The translations under genes and the position numbers were made by a program. A DNA stretch of 64,000 nucleotides from Nephrocerus scutellatus (taxonomy: Eukaryota; Arthropoda; Insecta; Diptera; Pipunculidae), in NCBI GenBank assembly GCA_947095585.1, contig OX352763.1, positions 20,075,462 through 20,139,461 of the forward strand, given 5' to 3'. Below the pieces are notes generated by a model. That model was not told where the DNA came from and did no database searches. It worked only from the letters and a program-made list of their open reading frames with translations. This document shows, piece by piece, positions 1-11,124 of the stretch. The number at the start of each line of letters is the position of its first letter. Positions within the stretch are counted from its first letter, which is position 1.

Positions 1-60
1 ATCATCATCATATTTGGCTCTACAACTGGGGTCCTGGCCTCCCGGATAATAAATCAGTCT
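1..60 (-). mobile_element. RTE-type LINE, 3' terminus
   Basis: Read on the minus strand this ends in a short GAT repeat preceded by GTTGTAGAGCCAAATATGAT and a GGCCAGGACC block. The same block and the same GAT ending occur on the plus strand at 62388-62460, so both are 3' tails of one LINE family. The end lies at the window edge, so its full extent is unknown. Confidence 0.6.
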
Positions 61-117
61 GCTTAAATGTCCCAAAGAAGGACAAAAGAGTACCAGGTCC
101 ATTAGCCAATTACACCA

Positions 118-342
118 TCATCTTGTCCTGTAACCCCGGTTGGGGCATAGGGCGTCAACAAAACGTCTCCATCCTTCACGGTCTGCAGCAAGGTATTTTA
201 GCTGTGGCCACGTCCTTCTCTGGGATTCTGCTTCTGCTAAGACAGTTGATTTCCATTTTTTTCTTGGTCTTCCAACCCGCCGTGCACCCTGTGGATTCCA
301 TTCAAAGGACTGCTTTGCAATTTCGTCAATTCGTCAATTACA
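118..342 (-). pseudogene. LINE ORF2 carboxy-terminal tail
   Basis: One minus-strand frame is open from about 342 down to a TGA at 118-120. It reads WNPQGARRVGRPRKKW, then a region rich in W and R, and ends FVDALCPNRGYRTR. This is the conserved basic tail (GRPRKxW, then W..FVDALC) that ends the second ORF of a common endonuclease-reverse transcriptase LINE group in flies. The endonuclease and polymerase parts are absent, so it is a 5'-truncated copy, although this stretch has no internal stop. The fragments at 17195-17465 and 52295-53440 are probably the same group, but they cover other parts of the protein and the link rests on general knowledge. Confidence 0.6.
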
Positions 343-399
343 TAGCGGGAGAAATCGAAGACAGGAATCCAAAACATAGATGATCAACTATTTTACCAA

Positions 400-2870
400 A
401 CCAAGGAAGGAGCCGAAGCTATGAATAAAATGATGAGAGGGCAATCCATTTCATCAGCGTAGTCACTGGGTAAGCATCTTGCATCATCTGCTGAGAGAAA
501 ACTCACAGTCCTGGACAATTAATTAGCAAATGACATTTCAAAAACTCTCAGCATTTAAGCCTGTTAATGGAGCTCCTAACAAAAATCGAATGATGTTGAG
601 ACTCTCGACGTTTTGCAGGAATTATGCACTCATTGCGGTAGCACCAGAAACACAAACTAGTCCTACATTAACTTATGACAGTCCTGAAGACTTCCCGTAT
701 AGTTAACATACGTTGCTATGTCTGCCGATAACATACCGAGCGGTAACAAAGTAAGACGAGAAAATTCAATGTGGTTTTCGTCTGCGAGGAACACTCTGTG
801 ACAGGGACAGCCTGCATTTCCAATAATTCAACTTCGGTCCACCCTGTAAGCAAGTATAGACAAGTGTACCATATTTCACGCATCTTTGCCATATCTAATT
901 AAAGTCATTCTCTCTCTTGGATGATGATGAAGAGACGGTTCAATATTGTGTCCCATTCACTTTGTTTTATTGTTCCTCAAGACCATCATCTCACCCTTCT
1001 TTAAGACCATTGGCGGAATTTCAATAGCAAGTTCTTGAGAAATTGCTAATTTATTTTCTTTGAGCCGCTGGCACTAGCTCGCTTCTCAGTCTATTGCTAC
1101 TCTTACGGTTATTTTGTTGTTATTCCGTGAGCTTCTCCTGGCGGTTAATCTCGCACGGGGCCTGAGTAGCTGGGTGGTGGGGTGATGTTTTCTGTTGACA
1201 AAATACGTATGCGTACCGGCGCGGTTATTTGCACTTATCCAAGAGTGTAACTGGTGCTAATTTGTGCTACTACGGATGCAGATGATAGCTATGATGATGA
1301 TGATTATGCCATCAGCAGCCTTTCTTGGCTGGTGGCACTTTTCTTTCTGGAGCGCCACTGCGAGCAGAGCAAATCACTCGTGGGTATTGGGTGTGGGCCA
1401 TTCAATGCACGTGGTTGATTCCAAAGCAGCTCTGCCCCTTGAGATGGCATCATCATTAGCTTTTGTGTAATTAAATATTTTCCCATTTTATGCGAATTGG
1501 ATGCAGTCAACTAGGTCGAGCCATCGTATCGTCCGTGTAACGCGGCCTCACGTGGTACTCGACGAACTTGAATTTATTTTCAAAAATGTACGCGGATTCC
1601 TTGTATCTATGGCAGTCGTGAGAAGTAATGTTCGAAATGTTCACGCCAGCGTCTCAAGAGTAACACTTTGGTCGTGGATGGGGGTGCAGATTAGGGTATT
1701 TCGCGGATTTGGTTAGGTTTATGCTGCTTAGAAACAAATGCCTTTGCCTTATTCTCATTAAACTGTTTATTTATACCACTGTCAGCCACATTCCAACGTC
1801 AGAGTAGTCCTATACAAATGAAGCTTATCTTTTCCAGGTACTTTTGATATTTCTTTTATTTTTTTATGACTGCTACTTGCCCTCTCGCAAGTACAAACTT
1901 GGGAGCGATAAAAATAAATTTATTTTGGCTTTACCTTACATTGTATTTTATGAAGGATACCAGGAAAAGGCAGAGGGATCCTTTTTTGTTTAAGAATTTA
2001 TTTATTCGCAAAGAATAGTGTCTAACACCGTTGCTCACATTTGTAATGAAATAAAATATTTCAGAATTGCTGGGAACAACTTTAACCCTGAAAGCACATT
2101 TTGAGCACATGTGGATTTGAACTTTACTTTAAGTTCTTATAATTAGCGTGCGCTTCAAGGATTCCTAGACATAGAGTGGGCTTGGTACCAAGCTTCGTCT
2201 TAGAAATATTGGGATAGAAGAAGAAAAGAAAGTGTTGTGGTAGGTGGAGTTGAAAACTCGCACCCGAACGCTGACTAATTAGGATATTGTGCTCATAAAC
2301 TTTCATTGGTTACTCTACATCTTGTTTAATTCATACATCAACTTAACCGAACATGCGGCAATTGTATACAACACAAGTACAGCAACGTATTATGTGTAGT
2401 TGGAATACAGGCGATCAGTGCGACTCGTCGGTTTTTTTTTAAGGCCAGGAATCGAACCAGGTGTCCTCCAAGCTTCAGCATTTTTCTGTTTTTCTCTTTC
2501 TCATTAACAAACAAAGTTGTAGGTTTCCTTCCAATATGGAAGGCGCATGCAATCTTTAACTTTTTGGTGTTGTACTGAAGCTATGCTTGTTATGTAATAT
2601 ACCTTAGGAGTACAGTAAATTGGCTTGCAGTCTGCTAGTCTTACCTAAGCATTTGATTGCTAATGTGTTGGCTGTCAGCCTACTAAAACCCATCACATTA
2701 TAACACACACATGCAGTAGGCTATCTCACTACCAATGGTTAACTTTAAGTATTTCATTTCCTGGATTTAAGTGTTTGGATTTCCTCTAATACAACTTGTG
2801 CTTTTAGGGTAATTTAGCCACACTTTGAGGTGAAAATAATTTTCTGTGTTGCTACTAAAATTGTGATATC
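400..2870. other. no gene recognised
   Basis: AT-rich sequence with stops in all frames. The short open frames here show no known motif, no splice context and no internal repetition. A reverse-strand tRNA-like B box near 2440 is listed separately. Confidence 0.6.
2436..2466 (-). repeat. possible SINE head (tRNA-like B box)
   Basis: The minus strand reads GGTTCGATTCC, a perfect match to the RNA polymerase III B box (GGTTCGANNCC), followed by TGGCC and then a run of A residues. A cloverleaf is not visible, so it is not a functional tRNA gene. The likeliest reading is a tRNA-derived SINE fragment. An 11-bp match can arise by chance. Confidence 0.3.
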
Positions 2871-2878
2871 CTTTACTG

Positions 2879-2896
2879 CTCTCTCTCTCTCTCTCT
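2879..2896. repeat. (CT)n microsatellite
   Basis: Nine CT units followed by an imperfect pyrimidine-rich stretch to about 2925. Confidence 0.8.
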
Positions 2897-3370
2897 TCCT
2901 ATCTCTTTCTCACTCTAAAGTGTATTTGCGTTTTATTGCCGCGTGCGTTTGCTTCACGTTCACGTATAGTTGTTATTTATGAGTTCCAAAGGTATCAGGA
3001 ATAGCGTACAGTAGAATGGAATTATCATTTCACATTCGTATTCGTAATACCATTGTTTCTATGTGCAAATCAAGAATGAACAAAAGAATCAGAATCGAGA
3101 CGTCACCAATAAAGTGAATGAAAAAGTGCAAAGTGTGGCTTGTTCGGAAAAGAGATGCAAATTTTAACCGGATCAAGAAGCTCCAGGTACATAATCGTAA
3201 TATGGATAAAGCGAATAGTAGATGTTTAAAATTGAAATCAAAAGTCCTTTTTGTAGGGGCCGTGTACCTATGTGGTCTATGTGTCCAAGCTTGTGTGTCT
3301 TCTTGCAAAATTGTGACAAATAAAAAAGTTGGTCTGATTGACATCAAGATGAGCACAAGTTTTAAATTTG

Positions 3371-3464
3371 AAAGAGGAGATAAGAACATCTTCCTTGTCC
3401 TGCTCCTGTCTGGCATTAGTGGACAGAAGACACAAACACTTAGGTAAACGATTAATGAGTAACC
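3371..3464 (+). repeat. direct repeat, copy 1 of 2
   Basis: About 94 bp repeated at 3686-3779 with only a few mismatches. Shared landmarks are CTGCTCCTGTCTGGCATTAG and ACACTTAGGTAAACGATTAA. The two copies lie 315 bp apart in the same orientation and the sequence between them is not repeated. The open frames across the region are short and motif-free, so it may be a fragment of an unnamed element or a local duplication. Confidence 0.75.
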
Positions 3465-3685
3465 CACAATGAGTAGCTAACTAGACGTGGTACGACTCTC
3501 CAGCGACAATAAAGCTTGTGCTTCGAAAGGAGGCAGGTGCCGTAACAAACGAAAGGTGGGAAAACCTGAGTTTGGCCAAAGCTGGACATGTAGCGCATCA
3601 TCACAAAGACGTAAACTAAGTACTGACATTACTGACAGGAAACACGCCAGAAGGTTACTTCTGCTGAAGCTGCATGGACGAGAAG

Positions 3686-3779
3686 AAAGAGGAGAATAGA
3701 ACATCTTCCTTGCCCTGCTCCTGTCTGGCATTAGTGTACAGAAGGCACAAACACTTAGGTAAACGATTAATGAGTAACC
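3686..3779 (+). repeat. direct repeat, copy 2 of 2
   Basis: Second copy of the 94-bp block at 3371-3464, same orientation. Both start at an AAAGAGGAGA motif and end just after AATGAGTAAC. Confidence 0.75.
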
Positions 3780-3789
3780 TACTCAGATC

Positions 3790-5990
3790 TTGAAAACGGC
3801 AAAGTGCGAGACATATTTAAATTCAATAAGAGCTCCTTTAAAAAGGGAATCCAACCTAACCGAAGAGACTGTATAAAATTTAACTTCATAGCATAGGCAT
3901 TTTTTTTAAAACTAATTACTTATTAACAATGTTTCGATACATTGTGTCAATAGGTCAGAATTCATCCCCATCGGTTACTTTTACGTTTCGATTTATGAAA
4001 ATGTTAGAAAGTCGATATTCTGTAAATTTCATTCATTCATGCATATAAACATATTTTTATGAAAATGTAAATAGAATTCGTTTATCGGACTGTACACACT
4101 CGCATTGAATTCCAAGAGAATTAAGAAATTATGTAAATGTTCACAGCTAACAGCGCTCAAAGTATTTTAAGTGTTTTTTTGTGCATTAGAAGTTATCACC
4201 AGTGTAAAATTTTGAACTTTTTTTAATTTTGCTTTAGATTAATTAAAGTTGTTATATGTAAATAAAGAAATTGTGTTTTTTGCAAAATCCTTTACGAACT
4301 CGAAAGCATAAATTTTCGTAACAAGATTATAGACCATTTCTACGAATATAGATAAATAGATTGTTATTTAGAATGTATGTTGTTAGTTGTATATATATTG
4401 TGTATATACTGAAGTACAACTCCGATCGGGAATATAACTGCTTTAGATAAACAAGAGCATCTGCAGTTGCTAGCAAACTAAGCAAGCAAGCAACTGACCA
4501 AAAATCATCACCATCTTGCAAACTAAGTTAGTTTTTTTTTTTAGTTTTTAGATAATACACAGAGATGACTAGATGCAGACGATTACAATAAAGCATTTCA
4601 TTTTATGAAGGGCTAAAGGGCGGAAGACCAAACAGAGTCGTCTACCAATCCACAGTCTGAAGTTTTAGCGACATTATTTAACGCAAATTACTGCTTCTCA
4701 CTGAAGATGGAAGATAAAGATTAAAGAAAAAAATTTATATTATGGCAACGATGATCCGAACTTGACTTGACATCAATGCTCTGCCACGTAGTCCTCCTGC
4801 ATTACATCGACCGACGCACTCTTCTCTTACTACTCTGCTCTGTGGTAATTATAAGTTCTTATCTTGTACAGCCAAAGTCAACAGATCGGTAATTAATATT
4901 ATAATCATTATTATTCTTCATTGTTGTTGTTGTCGTTGCTTGTCATGCCTGTTAGCTGTGACAAGCGATGTGGCGGATGATGATGATCGACATGCGACGA
5001 CGCAATGTCATCCGATGCCCGTGTGGATCATCGTGGTGGAATCTTAGCCCCGTGCAAAGCCATCATGATACCTATCATCATTGTCCCATCATTTTATGAC
5101 GATCATGATCGTCATCATGATGTCATGGTCGTTTCTTGGTGGCTGATGGGGCAGCTCGAAGGCTATGTCGTATTTATCTTCTGCAGGCGGCTTACCTTCA
5201 GGTAGGTAAGGACTACGACCAACTGCAGTGACTGGTGCAGCACATGTTTCATCGAACGTACTCGTATAATATGCAAAAATGATCTTTTGCATTGAGTCGG
5301 CGGCGCTGTAGTGCGCTGTCAATTAGGGTTTTGTTAAGCAAAATACTTTATCTCTACCATTCAGATATGGCTTAGCAGCTTGTATGCCGGGCGACTCGAC
5401 GACGATGTTGATACGAAGTGAACGAGTAAGTGACGACGCGTCCAACAGACCGACTGACACGACGTGACGGCGATCGCAAACACAAACAAACATCTCCACT
5501 GAATGATGATTGAGGATGTCACATAATTCCACCGGGTGGACATCTCTGTGAATTGGAATGAACTACGTTGGTACACCAGACGCAGACGGTGGTGGTGAAG
5601 TACTATGTTATGGTAAAAGCTTGGACTCGAGTGTATGCATGTATGCCGTCGGGGATATCTTGTCAATTTTTTGTCGGATTTTTGTGTGCGATCCTTTGGT
5701 TTTAATTGTAATACACTCCTCCATTTCGAATCGTTGGCAAGTTGGGAATACTCTTTGCTCATAAATGACATCAACAGATCTGACTAAGACGTTTTTCCAC
5801 CAATTCCCCCTCACCACCATGTTATGTTAAATTTCTCGTCCGAATCGTGTCTTTGTTGCCGTGCACGGTGCATAAGTTACGCTCAACAAAAAGTTATAAT
5901 TTGGATTTGGAAGGGAAATGATGCGCATTCAGCTTATGCGACCACTTTCCTCACTTTGAAAGTGATAACGTATTGTATTTAGGAATAAGT
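3790..5990. other. no gene recognised; AT-rich spacer
   Basis: AT-rich DNA with a short TTG repeat near 4921-4940 and a perfect 20-bp palindrome at 5096-5115 (ATGACGATCATGATCGTCAT). Open frames up to 137 codons overlap on both strands here, but none shows a domain, signal peptide or splice context. Confidence 0.55.
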
Positions 5991-5994
5991 GATT

Positions 5995-6050
5995 GATCAA
6001 CATCATTTTTGGCTGGCCTTCCCCCAAAAAATCTCTCCACCGGTCCCGAT
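5995..6050 (-). mobile_element. RTE-type LINE tail fragment
   Basis: The minus strand carries CGGGACCGGTGGAGAGA, a T run, then AAGGCCAG, matching the tail at 62375-62415. About 27 bp present in that copy (the GACCGGACC and GTTGTAGAGC blocks) are missing before the terminal ATGATG. It abuts the next LINE in the opposite orientation. An open frame that starts here and runs into the RNase H region is therefore partly antisense RTE and not a real amino terminus. Confidence 0.6.
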
Positions 6051-6055
6051 GGGCA

Positions 6056-6992
6056 ATATGACGCAACAATATTCACTGCCGGATCCAAGATCCAAGAAGG
6101 ACGGAGTCGGTGCAGGTATCTTCTCGGATGATCTAAATCTGTCAAGGTCATTAAAGCTACCCGATTCGGCTAGCATCTTTCAGGCAGAGATTCTAGCAAC
6201 TAGGGAGGCCTGTAGAGCATTAAGGCGCATAAACGCAAAAATCGGAAGGGTTAGTATTTGTGTTGATAGCCAATCTGCCATAAGGGCGATTTTTGCTACC
6301 ACAATAAACTCGAAACTAGTTCAACAGTGCCAAGAAGAATTGGCCTCGATCAGTCAACTCCTGGACATCACCATAGTATGGGTGCCAGGGCACAGTAATA
6401 TAGAGGGTGATGCGATGGCGGATAAATTGGCTAAGATGGGCGTCGCTATGGACACTGGCTCTATAGAGAAGGTTAGCTGTCTGTTTGCTCAGTCAAAGAA
6501 CAAATTCTCTCCTTTTTTAATACTAAGCCACAGCTCAGGTGGAGCAGTCAAGATCGATATGGACATCCTACAGCAAAAAGAAAACCTCCGAGCTGTTTTC
6601 CAGAACACGGAAGGATATTGCCAGAGTTGTGGCTATCAGCACTGACCACTGGCCTGTGGGCAGTCATGCTGCTAAGTTGGGTATACCGCACAATAACTTC
6701 TGCAGAATTTGCAAAAATGAAAATGAGAAAGAAACTCTCATACACTTCCTCTGCAGTTGTCCGGCTCTAGCAGGGTCAAGACACCGCATTTTAGGTAAAC
6801 CATTTTTCTATGACCTGAAAGAGCTCTCAGTTTACAGGGTCATCGACTTGATCTCATACTTGAACGCTACAGGCTGGATTTTAACCCCGTCCTTATCCAT
6901 GCTAGATCCCTCGAGTTTTTGGCATCAAAGTGGCGCATACTGGACCTCGCGAGTACAGCGTGGACCACCACTCTACCTACCTACCTACCTAG
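6056..6992 (+). pseudogene. RNase H and C-terminal zinc motif of a LINE (frameshifted)
   Basis: Plus-strand remnant of the 3' part of an I/R1-superfamily LINE ORF2. In frame 1 it shows RNase H landmarks: FQAEILATREA (catalytic Glu), ICVDSQSAIRA (Asp) and IVWVPGHSNIEGDAMADKLA (His and Asp). Two lesions precede or follow these. A 7-bp tandem duplication (ATCCAAG at 6083-6089 and 6090-6096) shifts the frame right after IFTAGSK, where the family has TDGSK, so the first catalytic Asp is also lost. A second frameshift near 6550-6600 moves the reading to frame 2, which gives ISTDHWPVG, the cysteine motif CRICKNENEKETLIHFLCSC, and an end near 6990. A CTAC-repeat tail follows. The element lacks endonuclease and polymerase and cannot be autonomous. 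Confidence 0.75.
6973..6991 (+). repeat. (CTAC)n LINE 3' tail
   Basis: Nearly five CTAC units directly after the RNase H LINE. The position suggests a repeat tail made during target-primed reverse transcription. It resembles the CCTAA tails at 26973 and 31672. Confidence 0.6.
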
Positions 6993-9350
6993 TGCAATAC
7001 TAATACAGTAAGTTATCTATTTATTACTAATAGTAGTATATACATTTTTTTGATTATTAAATAAATGAATAAATAAAAAAATTGGACGAAATGCTTCACT
7101 AATTCACACTAAGTAATTCGACTTGGAATACATGTTGGTTTTTGTAATGTTTGCAAGGCAGTTTTTAATAGATCTAGACCTATTATCTGCCGATGCAGGT
7201 AATTGCCGTTGAAAATATTTCTTACTAAATTTTTTACTGGCGATCTTGATACTCGATAATTTAGGACTTTCTGGTGTAACTCACTATCAGCCGATAGAGA
7301 AACTTCTTGTTCGTCAAATTACAAAATATTACTCAAGAGAAAGATAGTTTGCTGGGTTTATCAAAAGCATCCTGGAATTTTTTGACGACATCTCAAAAAG
7401 TTTTTCCTTCAATCATTTTGGTCGAGTTCAATGCAATATTTTCTCTTTTTATAGGTAAACCTATCTACATTACCAACAGTTTAATCTGAAAATTTAGTGA
7501 CTCAAGGACTTCATTGATCAATCAACTCTCCACATAAGAATAAAATGTTGACACATCACTGTCAGTCGGACAAGGTTGTCGTGTTGGGAAAATTTCGCGA
7601 CCAACCAATCGAGTGCTAGACGCTATGTTGTAAGGAATAAATATTCAAATCAGGATTTTGCACAATCAATGCTCAAGTCTTTGTCCGGCGAAATTAAAAA
7701 GCAAAACATCATCCGCTGGACACAATAGTTTTGCTTCGCAATTGTATGCATATGAGCTGAGATCCAATTTCATTTTAGTCAGACGGTATGATGGCTGCAT
7801 GTTGTCCTCTTCGCTTTGAATTGAATTTTTATGCAATGCAACCGATGTGGAACCAACCGCAATACCAAGTCGTCCAAGTTAAGCTGCAATCAACATGCAA
7901 AGTAATTGTCCTCGATTGACTGACTAGCTGACTGACTGTCTGGCATATGTGCAGTGCGACTGCCATCGATTGTGATGATGATGGAATATGCTCCGACGAT
8001 GTATTGTTGTCGGACCACGAATGGCACAGGCGCTTGCTTAAGGAGCTCTTCACTGCTCGCCTGATGGTTTCCACTTGTACTCACATCCGGAACCGAGCAA
8101 ACAGTCAGCATTCATCAAAACAACAATATCGAGATTAAGATATTCTGCACACACAAGATACAGCAAATATGAGTTCTTAACCCGCATAAGATGATGAAGT
8201 GGAAGACTTTAATCGATGGAAGTCGTAGACGCGTATACTGGACAAGGAGCATTTTTGTACAATTTGCCCTGTGCGGGAAAACGTCGAAGTTGTTGTGTTT
8301 TTGTCACCCCATTTTTGGACTCACTTAATTGTCTGACAACTTGCAACAATAACAACAATTGTCAGATGACATTCATATTTCTGGAAAATATTTTCCAATC
8401 GTCTACGGAATTGAAATGCAATAGGTAAGCAGCTCGAACGAATCGATTCGTTGCATTTACTTCTGCGTGGGTTGCTGGAGGTGATTTAAATTGATTTTGC
8501 TTGCGACCACAATATACCTTGGGGAACCAACCATCCGCATTCTTTGGAAACAAAGCTTCTCCACAGAGAGTTATTGTAGCATTCAAGTGCGACAAACGAA
8601 CCACACATAGAATTAAAAAGAAATTGTGTGACTCTTATGGCGACTCAAGAAACTCTAAGAATGCAAATGTGGTAATAAAAGTGGTCGTAAAATTTTGTTT
8701 AATTTTAAGATGCCACGCAACTCCCACCTTTTTCCTTTCCGTCATGCCAATTCATAAAAGTCACGCGAATGTTTTTTTTTTGCGTCGCTTTACGCATTTT
8801 TGCAGTAATTGGCTATCGTTTCGGTGAAGTAAATGCTCCGCTTTCGTTTTATGGCACTAACGACGATGTCATTATTATTACCAAGAGCTATTAATTTTAT
8901 GGATGCTGGAGAAGTTCTTAGAATATAGTTATAATAACATTTATTGGCGATTTTTTCTGGACAATTCATTTAAAATCGATCGTAATAAAGGAAATTGCCT
9001 CCTTTAGTGTTTTTCGAAGTAGTATGTGGCTCCATTATGGGTACTGAACTGTCATTTGGACACAAGACTTGTCTGCTTGATAAAGAGGCTTTTTATTTCT
9101 TTTCTTTGATTTTTTCCATTAACTGCTCTTGGCCTGTTCTGTATAATAAAACTTAGTAGTGCTGGTTAGAAGACCGGCACTTAACTCTAGTTTCTTATCG
9201 GAATTGTTTCGAGTTTATAATCGAATTAGAGTGGTTTCTTCCTATTTCTAACAAAAAACAAAGTTATGTTCCCTATAAGGTTAAATTATTACCTAACTAG
9301 TAAGTACCCGGAATGACGGAATCTTTTTTCTACGTGAATATGAATCAAAA
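6993..9350. other. no gene recognised
   Basis: AT-rich DNA with short, unsupported open frames on both strands and no recognisable element termini or RNA genes. Confidence 0.55.
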
Positions 9351-9354
9351 CCAA

Positions 9355-9662
9355 ACATAAACCCCAATTTTCGTAAATATCTCGAATCCTAACGGGTCCA
9401 AAAATTTTAACTTATCGAAGTACCAAACTATCATATGGTGTGAGTATGAACACATTTTTGTAACCATCTCGATTTCAGCGCCACCTTACCAGTCCAAAGA
9501 AAACTTAAACTTATCTGAGCACCAAACGATCATATGGTGTGAATATAAACCCAATCCAACCATAAACACAAATTTTCGTAAATTCTCGACTACAGCGCTA
9601 CCTTACCGGTCCAAAAAAAACTTAAACTTAACGGAGCACCAAACGATTATTTTGTGTAAGTA
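9355..9662 (+). repeat. three-unit tandem repeat, about 100-117 bp
   Basis: Three diverged head-to-tail units. Each contains CACAAATTTTCGTAA or a variant, then CTCGA, TACCGGTCCAAA, ACTTAAACTTA, and an ending ACCAAACGATCATATGGTGT. The ACCAAAC landmark falls at 9422, 9521 and 9638, giving spacings of 99 and 117 bp. The first unit lacks the CAGCGCCACCTTACC block. No coding potential is seen, so it may be a small satellite cluster or the inside of a dispersed element. Confidence 0.7.
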
Positions 9663-9664
9663 TG

Positions 9665-10310
9665 GCAATGATGTTTTTTGGTGATTAGTTGGCGGAGTTT
9701 TTGAAGTTTTGCGGGATTTTTTAGTCCATTCGTCAAATTTTTGTTTTGTTGTGTTGGTAGCCTTATCACTGATATTTATCTCGACTTTCTTAGCCATATG
9801 ACATAATGGCTTTAGCAATTGAGAAAACTTATGACTTACGAGTTATGCTCTATACTCGGACTCTGTTGATGTGGTCAGGTGTTTTTTTTTGTCGGGCTTG
9901 CTGCCGAAATTTAAGCAAGAAAGGTATTTTAATACATTCCAATAGTACATCAGTCTTAAACCATTTTCAATTCCACTCGGTGGGAACTGTTTCTAACGTT
10001 TAGAGGATTATTGAATAGTGCATGTTACTATTTTGTCCAAGAACAATGACCTTTTCTGAATCCAGTCTGTTCATTTGATCGCCGCATATCACTATAGAGA
10101 TGGTCGCAATAAATACCAGGTTACAAGAAAAACTGCGAAGTTGAGAGCATAATTTTTGCATCATTGGTGGATTTGACTTTCTTGCCAAAAACCATATCTA
10201 ACGCTGGTCAGCTTCTAAGTAACAGCTGCGAATCAATCATCCTTATTGGTATGAGAGACGTTAACCCTTCTGATAAGCCAATGTTATGACTCGAGCTGTA
10301 AAGATGCTTC
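9665..10310. other. no gene recognised
   Basis: AT-rich spacer between the tandem repeat and the LINE cluster. Nothing identifiable. Confidence 0.5.
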
Positions 10311-10313
10311 TAG

Positions 10314-10637
10314 AATTAGAGAGGTATGCTTTCGGTTTTACAAAGTAAACCCTACCGAGGAAAACCGAATAAATTTTAGACGAGCCAGAGAAGATTGCAA
10401 TGCCCATCTTCGGCGAGTCAAATTCGCCGACGACCAAAAATTGAAGCAAAGTACTCCAGTTCCATTCGTGAAAATAATCGAAAAATGCAGCCTCGTCGTC
10501 GATTCCAAAGCAAATTTTTACTGACATTCCAGTTGTGAACTCTAAAGACAAAGCATAACTGTTTGCTGCGCATTTTGGCTGGCTGGCTCCACCCTTCAGA
10601 TTGTGCATTGCTGCCGCCTGCACTTCCGAGTATTCAT
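10314..10637 (+). pseudogene. LINE-A, copy 1 (short 5' fragment)
   Basis: Plus-strand match to the LINE-A copies at 42233 and 46276. It begins at GAGGTATGCTTTCGGTTTTA, carries the inverted pair TTCGGTTTT (10331-10339) and AAAACCGAA (10361-10369), continues through TTTAGACGAGCCAGA, and ends near the block ATTGTGCATTGCTGCCGCCT (also in copy 2 near 42517). It stops at about 10637, where an opposite-strand jockey fragment begins. Copy 3 reaches the polymerase core, so this copy is cut on its 3' side. Frames are broken. Confidence 0.65.
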
Positions 10638-11120
10638 CCACTAAAGTGGCGATTAAATTGCTTGTTGGAGTATGAAGGTCATTGGTAAATAGTAGGTACA
10701 ACATTGGACCAAAGATGCTACCCTGAGGAACTCCAGCTTTTATCTCCTTCAGATGGGAATAAGCATCATCTTGCTTAATTCGGAAGAAGCGTTGAGTCAA
10801 ATAGGATTCAAGTATCTTAGAGTATTGAACCGGGAGAGTTGTTTCCAGTTTGTACAAAAGTCCTTCATGCCAAACCTTGCCAAAGGCTTGAGCTACATCG
10901 AGGAAAATAGCAGAGCAAACCTTCCTTTCCTCTAGCGACTTTTTTATTGCATCAGTTATTCTGTGGACTTGATCTATGGTTGGCTGTGTGTCTGTCTCTA
11001 AAGCCAAATTGATGGTCTGAACGCTTTCGAGCAATTTTGAAATTATTGGACATAGGTCTGTACGATCCCACTTTGTCCGGCGATTTGCCTGGTTTAGGTA
11101 TAATAGCATGAATGCAGTAT
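10637..11120 (-). pseudogene. jockey-type LINE reverse transcriptase fragment
   Basis: Minus strand, reading down from about 11120. It shows IPKPGKSPDKVGSYRPM, PIISKLLESV, SDHQFGFRD, TIDQVHRITDAIKKSLEE, CSAIFLDVAQAFGKVWH and AGVPQGSIFGPMLYLLF. These are consecutive jockey reverse transcriptase blocks, but they alternate between two frames, so at least three small indels have occurred. The usual FDKVWH is FGKVWH. The fragment ends exactly where the catalytic FADD box should be (IATLVDE), because LINE-A sequence of the opposite strand starts there. One minus-strand frame stays open through the junction and gives a misleading 296-codon chimeric ORF. Confidence 0.8.
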
Positions 11121-11124
11121 AACA

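Noticed and set aside
3030..3467. 145-codon minus-strand and 109-codon plus-strand open frames
   Set aside because: They overlap each other on opposite strands, include the duplicated block, and show no domain or splice context.
5361..5774. 137-codon minus-strand frame
   Set aside because: No domain, His/Ser-rich composition, and overlapping frames on both strands.
5989..6055. Amino terminus of the 218-codon RNase H frame
   Set aside because: This part is antisense RTE tail, so it is not part of the RNase H protein.
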